A stretch of 64,000 nucleotides of DNA from JBBRMW01 sp965246845. GTDB taxonomy: Bacteria; Chloroflexota; Anaerolineae; Aggregatilineales; UBA2796. Of the stretch, positions 58,707 through 64,000 are shown one piece after another. Under the pieces are notes generated by a model, which saw only the letters and a program-made list of their open reading frames with translations, was not told the DNA's origin and did no database searches. The first letter of the stretch is position 1, and each line of letters opens with the position of its first letter. A program made the translations under genes and the position numbers. Location: assembly GCA_965246845.1 (NCBI GenBank), contig CBDFFR010000012.1, positions 124,001 through 188,000 on the forward strand, written 5' to 3'.

Positions 58707-60266
58707 TCACAGTAAAAGACTGCCTTTTATATCGCGAGTTAAAAACGTAAGTGGGTGATTGGGACCAAGAATTTGCTCAGAAAGTGGCAATATATTCCGT
58801 CCCAATACTTGCAATCGTTCTTCATAGTATGCGTTTCCATTCCCATCTAGTTTAAATGGTACAAGATAGTCTGAGAAGATTTCTAAATAAGCTAGAAGAA
58901 TATCCTCAATTTGTTCCATGCCAAAAGATGAGGATAACGTGATACGTATTTGCTTTACGTAAGGATCGATGAACGCCATGTGGAGGAGAAGCGAATTAAT
59001 ACCATGAGTTGCATCAAGGATACTTTGCGCATCAAACTGTAGGGGACTTTTGGCAGAGTACACTACATGATAAATAAAACCGCTTACGCCCATTTTATTT
59101 TCTGGCATTTCTAGTTGCCATTGTCTTTTGCTGAAATAAACATCAACTCCTATCCTGCCCCTTTTCACTGTAACGTTCTTTCGTGTCCAATGTATCTCAT
59201 CTGATGACATTGGATAATAATCTACGCCTTTAAAAAAGCTATACAATGCGTCCGAAGGTGATAATTTGTAAATATCATTATAGCTCGTGCAAAACTTCCA
59301 AAGACTACTATCTATATCCCGAAAAATCTGAATTAGCCGCTCTAGATTTTGCTTGTTTGCTGTCCTAAATGACGTGAGTTCAGTCCGAATGCCGCTTATA
59401 TCCTCCGCTAAAACTGCCCATCTATGCTGGGGAGGCATGTATGGCGAAAATAGTCTCCATTCTTTTAGCAATGTAGCATTGAGGTCAGCAAACGTCATAT
59501 AGCTTATTGGGTTAAGTGGTTCACGCGATCTATACAAGCGATTGAAGTCGTTACGCTGATCTGATGTAGCTTGTGTCGTCACAACTTTTTTCGCCCAATC
59601 GTTGCCATAAGCCGACCTTAGTTCTACGTATACTATCTGTTTAAACCAGCTCTCTAGTTGCCAAAACCGAGTGTAGATTTCAAAGGTTTCTTTGGGCATC
59701 TCGGGAACAAGATTTTGCAACGACTTTAAGTATGGCAATTCTTCACTATAGTTCTGTTTCGCTACCGCAAGCGCAGTGCTTACTTGCAGAGCCAAGTCAG
59801 CCATATTCTTGAATTTGCCGTAAACATGCTTTTCGCCAAGCTTTTGCTTAAATTCAGATAAGCGCGATGCTTTATCTCCCTCGTCCGTGAAATTATCGAA
59901 CCAGTTGTCTTCGGTGTTTTCATCCAACACAAAGCACAGTGGAGCCAAACCTTTTTTGATAGCCCAGTCGTACTCCATCTCTGTGAGCGAAATGCTACCG
60001 TCAGGCTGTGGATTACCAGTATATTTCTGTTGAAGCGTTGGAATATAACCGTAGCGACGGGCATAGATACCAATGAACAGATCAGCACTTTGTACTTTGT
60101 CGTAACAGACCTGAACTGCATTATTTGCGCTTGCGCTGAAATCTTCCATTGCAATAGGCATCATTTCAAGTCTTCGCACAATCTTATTGGTGACATCGCG
60201 ATATTCTGCTAAGTCTTTCGCGGTTGCGCTAACAAATACCCTCAGGACGCGGCTTTCACCCGACAT
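58707..60266 (-). CDS. DUF4062 domain protein with a truncated kinesin-light-chain-type TPR at the C-terminus
   Basis: A 519-residue protein in a markedly AT-rich stretch. Residues about 8-105 match DUF4062 (VLRVFVSATAKDLAEYRDVT, DLFIGIYARRYGYIP, SLTEMEYDWAIKKG), a domain related to TIR/nucleoside-hydrolase-like folds and fused to effectors in conflict systems. Residues 130-470 are unrecognised. The last 20 residues (LSEQILGPNHPLTFLTRDIK) look like one unit of the LGPEHPDT-type TPR and stop abruptly. GGAG precedes ATG. Composition suggests lateral transfer into a GC-rich region, just upstream of a glycosyltransferase gene. Confidence 0.82.
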   Translation of the reverse strand: MSGESRVLRVFVSATAKDLAEYRDVTNKIVRRLEMMPIAMEDFSASANNAVQVCYDKVQSADLFIGIYARRYGYIPTLQQKYTGNPQPDGSISLTEMEYDWAIKKGLAPLCFVLDENTEDNWFDNFTDEGDKASRLSEFKQKLGEKHVYGKFKNMADLALQVSTALAVAKQNYSEELPYLKSLQNLVPEMPKETFEIYTRFWQLESWFKQIVYVELRSAYGNDWAKKVVTTQATSDQRNDFNRLYRSREPLNPISYMTFADLNATLLKEWRLFSPYMPPQHRWAVLAEDISGIRTELTSFRTANKQNLERLIQIFRDIDSSLWKFCTSYNDIYKLSPSDALYSFFKGVDYYPMSSDEIHWTRKNVTVKRGRIGVDVYFSKRQWQLEMPENKMGVSGFIYHVVYSAKSPLQFDAQSILDATHGINSLLLHMAFIDPYVKQIRITLSSSFGMEQIEDILLAYLEIFSDYLVPFKLDGNGNAYYEERLQVLGRNILPLSEQILGPNHPLTFLTRDIKGSLLL

Positions 60267-60313
60267 GGTACATCTCCTCAGTTCGTTTGATATGAGTCAT
60301 TGACCCAATTTCT

Positions 60314-61504
60314 CTACTTTGCGGTCTGCGACACAGCCACCGCACGCAGTTTTTCGACCGCGCCGGGCAGCACGCCGAGCAGATAATCCACATCGGCGTC
60401 GGTCGTCTGCTTGCCGACCGTGAGCCGCAGACTACCAAGCGCGAGCGACGGCTCGATGCCCATTGCGAGCAGCACATCGGAAGGCGCGGGGTTGCCCGTG
60501 TTACAGGCCGACCCGCTGCTCGCGGCGATGCCCGCCACGTCGAGGTGCATCAGCAGTGTATTTCCATTAACGCCCTCGAAGACGAAACTGGCGTGGTTCG
60601 GGAGCCGTTCATGCGGGTGTCCGGTCAGGTGCGCGCCAGGGATTATCTGGCAAATTCCCGCAATGATCCGGTCACGCAGGCGGCGATATTCGGACGTGCT
60701 GTGTTCAAGATCGCTATACGCGAGTTCCAGCGCCTTCGCCATCCCGATAATCAGCGGGACGTTATGCGTCCCGGCGCGGCGGTCGCGTTCCTGTCCGCCG
60801 CCGCTTTGTGAGGGAACCAGCGCGATCCCTTCCCGCACATAGAGCAACCCCACGCCTTTCGGTCCGTAGAATTTATGCGCGGTAAGCGCAAGCATATCCA
60901 CGCCGAGCGCCTGTACATTGAGCGGAAGCTGCCCGCCCGCCTGCACCGCATCGGAATGGAACAGCGCCCCGCGTTCGTGCGTCACCGCCGCGAGTTCTGC
61001 AACGTTCGTCACGGTCCCGACTTCGTTGTTGCCGACCATCACGCTCACGAGCGCCGCCTCGCCCTCTGCGGGGTGCAGCGCATCGGAGAGCGCCCCCGCC
61101 GTCACGCGCGCATATTCATCGACACCCAGCATCGTCACCTTGACGCCATCACCATGCGCGACCGCGTGCGCGGTGTGGCTGACGGCGTGGTGTTCGACTT
61201 CCGAAGTGAGGATATGCGGCTGCTGTCCGGTTTCTGCCGCTTGCATCGCGAAGCCGCGCAGCGCAAGATTGTCGCTCTCCGAGCCGCACCCCGTAAAAAT
61301 CAGTTCGCGCGGGTTGCAATTCAGCAATTCAGCAATCGTCTTGCGCGCCACCTGCAGCGCCTTATCTGCCTTGCGTCCGAAGGCGTGCGCGGACGACGGA
61401 TTGCCGTACACTTCGCCGAAATAGGGCAGCATCGCTTCGATCACGCGCGGGTCGGTCGGCGTGGTGGCGGCGTGGTCGAGATAAATCAGGTGGTCGGGCT
61501 TCAT
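60314..61504 (-). CDS. Cysteine desulfurase (IscS/NifS family)
   Basis: About 396 residues, PLP enzyme taking sulfur from cysteine for Fe-S clusters or thiolation. IYLDHAATTPTDPRV at the start, CGSESDNLALRG, EVEHHAVSH, DMLALTAHKFYGPKG with the PLP Lys, RAGTHNVPLIIGM, and the active-site Cys in SSGSACNTGNPAPSDVL. I chose ATG at 61504 with AGGA upstream; ATG at 61516 lacks spacing for a site. IscU-type scaffold genes are not adjacent, so its acceptor is unknown. It follows valS on the same strand. Confidence 0.94.
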   Translation of the reverse strand: MKPDHLIYLDHAATTPTDPRVIEAMLPYFGEVYGNPSSAHAFGRKADKALQVARKTIAELLNCNPRELIFTGCGSESDNLALRGFAMQAAETGQQPHILTSEVEHHAVSHTAHAVAHGDGVKVTMLGVDEYARVTAGALSDALHPAEGEAALVSVMVGNNEVGTVTNVAELAAVTHERGALFHSDAVQAGGQLPLNVQALGVDMLALTAHKFYGPKGVGLLYVREGIALVPSQSGGGQERDRRAGTHNVPLIIGMAKALELAYSDLEHSTSEYRRLRDRIIAGICQIIPGAHLTGHPHERLPNHASFVFEGVNGNTLLMHLDVAGIAASSGSACNTGNPAPSDVLLAMGIEPSLALGSLRLTVGKQTTDADVDYLLGVLPGAVEKLRAVAVSQTAK

Positions 61505-61542
61505 GGGCGTGTTCATCCTCACGGGTAATTGTAACACTGCAT

Positions 61543-61615
61543 GTAGGGGCGGACTGATGTGTCCGCCCGAAATAAAAAACAGGTCGGGCAAGCCACAAGA
61601 AGTCGTGGCTTGCCC
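61543..61615. repeat. Intergenic palindromic repeats; the second is a perfect 11-bp stem
   Basis: GTAGGGGCGGAC...GTCCGCCC at 61543-61568 matches the family consensus. A second inverted repeat, GGGCAAGCCAC (61586-61596) with GTGGCTTGCCC (61605-61615), is perfect and could also terminate the valS message, whose stop lies 12 bases away on the minus strand. Confidence 0.8.
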
Positions 61616-61626
61616 AGTCCGGCTTT

Positions 61627-64000
61627 CTAGACCAGTTTCGCGAGCCGTTCCTCAATCGCCTTGCGCGTTTCGGTCAGTTCCGCGAGGCGCGTCCGCTCCC
61701 GTTCCACGACTTCCGGCTTCGCACGGCTGACAAAGTTCTCGTTGCCGAGTTTCTTCTCCGTACCATCGATCTGCCCGTTGAGGGCGGCGAGTTCCTTGCT
61801 CAGGCGCTCGCGTTCGGCGGTGAAATCCACCATTTCGCCGAGCGGCAGATAGAGCGTCACATCCCCGGAAACGAGCGTCGCGGCTTGTTCTGGCGCTTCC
61901 CCTTCAAGGATCATGATCCGCTCCACGTTGCAAAGGCGGCTGAACATTTCCGCGTTCGCGGTGAGCAGCACCGTATCTCCCGTGCCGATTGCTGTGATGC
62001 GCTTGCCGGGTTCGACCTGATATTCGTTGCGCACATTGCGCACTTTTACCACGAGGTCCTTGAGCGTCTCCATATCGGCTTCGGCTGCCGCGTCGATGCG
62101 CGTGGCGTCGGATTGCGGCCACTTCGCGAGGATGAGCGGACCCTTCTCGCCCGGAAGGTGGCTCCAGATTTCTTCGGTGATGTATGGCATGTATGGATGT
62201 AGCAGCGCGAGGCAGGTTTGCAGAGTGTGCAGCAGGATACGGCGCGTGGCGTCCTTGCGCGCTTCATCCGCGCCATACAGCGCGTTTTTGCTGCATTCGA
62301 CATACCAATCCGCGAATTCATCCCACACGAACGTCTGGATTTGCGTCCCGGCCTCGCCGAATTGATAGCTCTCGAAGAGGCGGTTCACCGACGCGACGAG
62401 GTTATTCAGGCGGCTGATGATCCAGCGGTCCGGCGTGGAGAGCGGCGCATCCAGCGGCGGGAGTTCACCCGTCGGGTTCTCACTCAGGTTGCGCAGGACG
62501 ATCCCGCCCGCGATCTGCCACAGTTTGTTGCCGAAGTTGCGGCTGTATTCGATCCGGTTCTCCGAAAGGTTCTGGTCGTTGCCCGGCGTGCCGCCCGTGA
62601 CCAGCGTGAAGCGGAGCGCATCCGTGCCGTATTGATCGACCATCAGAAGAGGATCGATCACGTTGCCCTTCGTCTTGCTCATCTTTTCGCCGTGTTCGTC
62701 ACGGATCAGGCCGTGCAGGTAGACGGTGTGGAACGGCGCTTTATCCGTGAACCACAAGCCCATCATGATCATGCGCGCGACCCAGAAGAACAGTATGTCG
62801 TAGCCCGTTTCCAGTACGTCGGTCGGGTAGAAGCGCGCGAGGTCCGGAGTTTGTTCCGGCCAGCCGAGCGTGCTGAACGGCCACAGCCCGCTTGAGAACC
62901 ATGTATCCAGCACATCGAGTTCTGGCGTCCACTGTTCGGGATGTTTGGCGACGGCATCCGGCACGTCGCGGCTTACGGCGATTTCTCCTGTCTGGTTGTT
63001 GAACCATGCCGGGATGCGATGGCCCCACCACAACTGGCGGCTGATGCACCAATCCTCGATGTTTTCCAGCCAGTTGAAATAGACCTTCTCAAAGCGTTGC
63101 GGGATGATCTGGATACGGCCATCACGCACGGCGTCGATTGCCTTCTTCGCGAGCGGTTCCATCCGCACAAACCATTGATCGCTGATCAATGGCTCGATCA
63201 CTTCCCCGCCGCGCTGCGAACGTGGTACGACCATCCGGTGCGGCTCCACCTTGATCGTCAGCCCTTGCGCTTCCATATCCGCCCACAGCCGCTTGCGCGC
63301 CTCGAAGCGATCCAGCCCGGCATAGGGTCCGGCGTTATCGTTCAGGGTGGCGTCGCGATTCATGATGTTGATCAAATCGAGCTTGTGGCGCTTTGCGATC
63401 TCGTAATCGTTGAAGTCGTGCGCGGGCGTAATCTTGAGCGCGCCCGTCCCGAATTCGCGATCCACGTAATCATCCGCGATCACCGGAATTTCGCGACCAA
63501 GCATCGGCACGCGCGCCATTTTGCCGATCAGGTGTTTGTAGCGTTCGTCTTCGGGGTGGACGCACACCGCCGTATCGCCGAGGATCGTCTCCGGGCGCGT
63601 CGTCGCGACAGGTAGAAATTCCCCACCTTCAATCGGATAGTTGAAGTAATATAGCTTCGCCTCTTCCTCGCTGCGCTCCACTTCGAGGTCGCTCACGGCG
63701 GTCTGCAAACCGGGCGACCAGTTAATCAGGCGCGGACCGCGATAAATGAGTCCCTGCTCCCAGAGGGTTACAAAGGCATCCTTCACCGCGACGGAAAGCG
63801 ATTCATCCAGCGTGAAGCGCTCGCGGTCCCAATCACAGCTTGCACCCAGACGGCGAAGCTGGTTGACGATGCTGCCGCCATATTTGCGCTTCCAATCCCA
63901 CGTCCGCGCAAGGAATTCCTCACGCCCGATCTCCTGGCGGCTTGTGCCCTCTGCGCGCAGCAGCTTTTCGACCTGCAACTGCGTGGCGATCCCGGCGTGG
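61627..64000 (-). CDS. valS: Valyl-tRNA synthetase (5' partial)
   Basis: About 791 residues of a class I aminoacyl-tRNA synthetase; the reading frame runs off the window end, so the N-terminus with the HIGH motif is missing. Visible: the editing domain with ATTRPETILGDTAVCVHP, the GALKITPAHDFNDYEIAKRH block, the VDRISRQ-like WCISRQLWWGHRIPAWF, HGLIRDEHGEKMSKTKGNVI with KMSKT, the anticodon-binding helical domain, and a C-terminal coiled coil (VDFTAERERLSKELAALNGQ). It charges tRNA-Val and edits Thr and other errors. Family identity is firm. Confidence 0.97.
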   Translation of the reverse strand, partial: HAGIATQLQVEKLLRAEGTSRQEIGREEFLARTWDWKRKYGGSIVNQLRRLGASCDWDRERFTLDESLSVAVKDAFVTLWEQGLIYRGPRLINWSPGLQTAVSDLEVERSEEEAKLYYFNYPIEGGEFLPVATTRPETILGDTAVCVHPEDERYKHLIGKMARVPMLGREIPVIADDYVDREFGTGALKITPAHDFNDYEIAKRHKLDLINIMNRDATLNDNAGPYAGLDRFEARKRLWADMEAQGLTIKVEPHRMVVPRSQRGGEVIEPLISDQWFVRMEPLAKKAIDAVRDGRIQIIPQRFEKVYFNWLENIEDWCISRQLWWGHRIPAWFNNQTGEIAVSRDVPDAVAKHPEQWTPELDVLDTWFSSGLWPFSTLGWPEQTPDLARFYPTDVLETGYDILFFWVARMIMMGLWFTDKAPFHTVYLHGLIRDEHGEKMSKTKGNVIDPLLMVDQYGTDALRFTLVTGGTPGNDQNLSENRIEYSRNFGNKLWQIAGGIVLRNLSENPTGELPPLDAPLSTPDRWIISRLNNLVASVNRLFESYQFGEAGTQIQTFVWDEFADWYVECSKNALYGADEARKDATRRILLHTLQTCLALLHPYMPYITEEIWSHLPGEKGPLILAKWPQSDATRIDAAAEADMETLKDLVVKVRNVRNEYQVEPGKRITAIGTGDTVLLTANAEMFSRLCNVERIMILEGEAPEQAATLVSGDVTLYLPLGEMVDFTAERERLSKELAALNGQIDGTEKKLGNENFVSRAKPEVVERERTRLAELTETRKAIEERLAKLV

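Overview
The window is a gene-dense bacterial chromosome segment, clearly GC-rich in the core genes, with no rRNA, tRNA, CRISPR array or phage module that I can see. Gene content suggests a Chloroflexota (Anaerolineae-like) genome: tandem nuoM copies, a CpXC-domain protein, a Ser/Thr kinase with a long TPR tail, a TolB-like propeller protein, a stand-alone corrinoid protein and a DUF385 F420-type enzyme. This placement is an inference from gene families, not a phylogeny.

Layout. 1-4.5 kb: end of a complex I operon (nuoM, second nuoM, nuoN) closed by an intrinsic terminator. 4.7-8.5 kb (minus): a signalling cassette of Ser/Thr kinase-TPR, FHA protein and NarL/LuxR regulator. 8.7-12.2 kb: an unknown protein, a class II aldolase, and a divergent ECF41 sigma factor with its own promoter, followed by an NAD(P)-binding oxidoreductase and a DUF385 protein. 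12.2-18 kb (minus): DUF1697 protein, secreted protein, RecD2 helicase, methyltransferase, propeller protein. 18.2-22 kb: a small unknown protein and a large cyclase-like/AAA/TPR regulator. 22-27 kb (minus): membrane glycosyltransferase, UPF0104 protein, methyltransferase, TGS-SAD nucleoside kinase. 27.2-29.2 kb: corrinoid protein, small membrane protein, PIG-L deacetylase. 29.3-31.3 kb: a zinc-metallopeptidase-like effector candidate translationally coupled to a small unknown partner. 31.4-35.1 kb: CpXC protein, then a decayed zone with two gene remnants and a frameshifted WD40-type gene. 35.1-40.6 kb: DinB protein and a tightly overlapping aromatic amino-acid operon (tyrA-aroA fusion, aroE, Asp/Glu racemase, aroC). 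40.6-45.3 kb: TetR and a divergent hydrolase sharing a 24-bp palindromic operator, TrmB, a lipoate ligase relative and an LCP protein. 45.4-54.1 kb: sugar metabolism genes, BrkB, YtxH, an unusual CorA behind a terminator-like hairpin, a phosphoesterase, RodA and a class IV aminotransferase. 54.2-60.3 kb: a double-TIR protein, a sulfoquinovose synthase, an epimerase, a GT8 glycosyltransferase and an AT-rich DUF4062 gene. 60.3-64 kb: cysteine desulfurase and the C-terminal part of ValS.

Most intergenic space is very short. Seven of the wider gaps carry one palindromic repeat family (GTAGGGGCGGAC...GTCCGCCC). Several convergent pairs share or interlock stop codons. The best leads are the ECF41 regulon with a readable promoter, the eCIS-effector-like metallopeptidase with its coupled partner, the two-TIR protein, the second NuoM lacking a key lysine, the hairpin in front of a CorA that lacks the GMN motif, and the dispersed repeat family.
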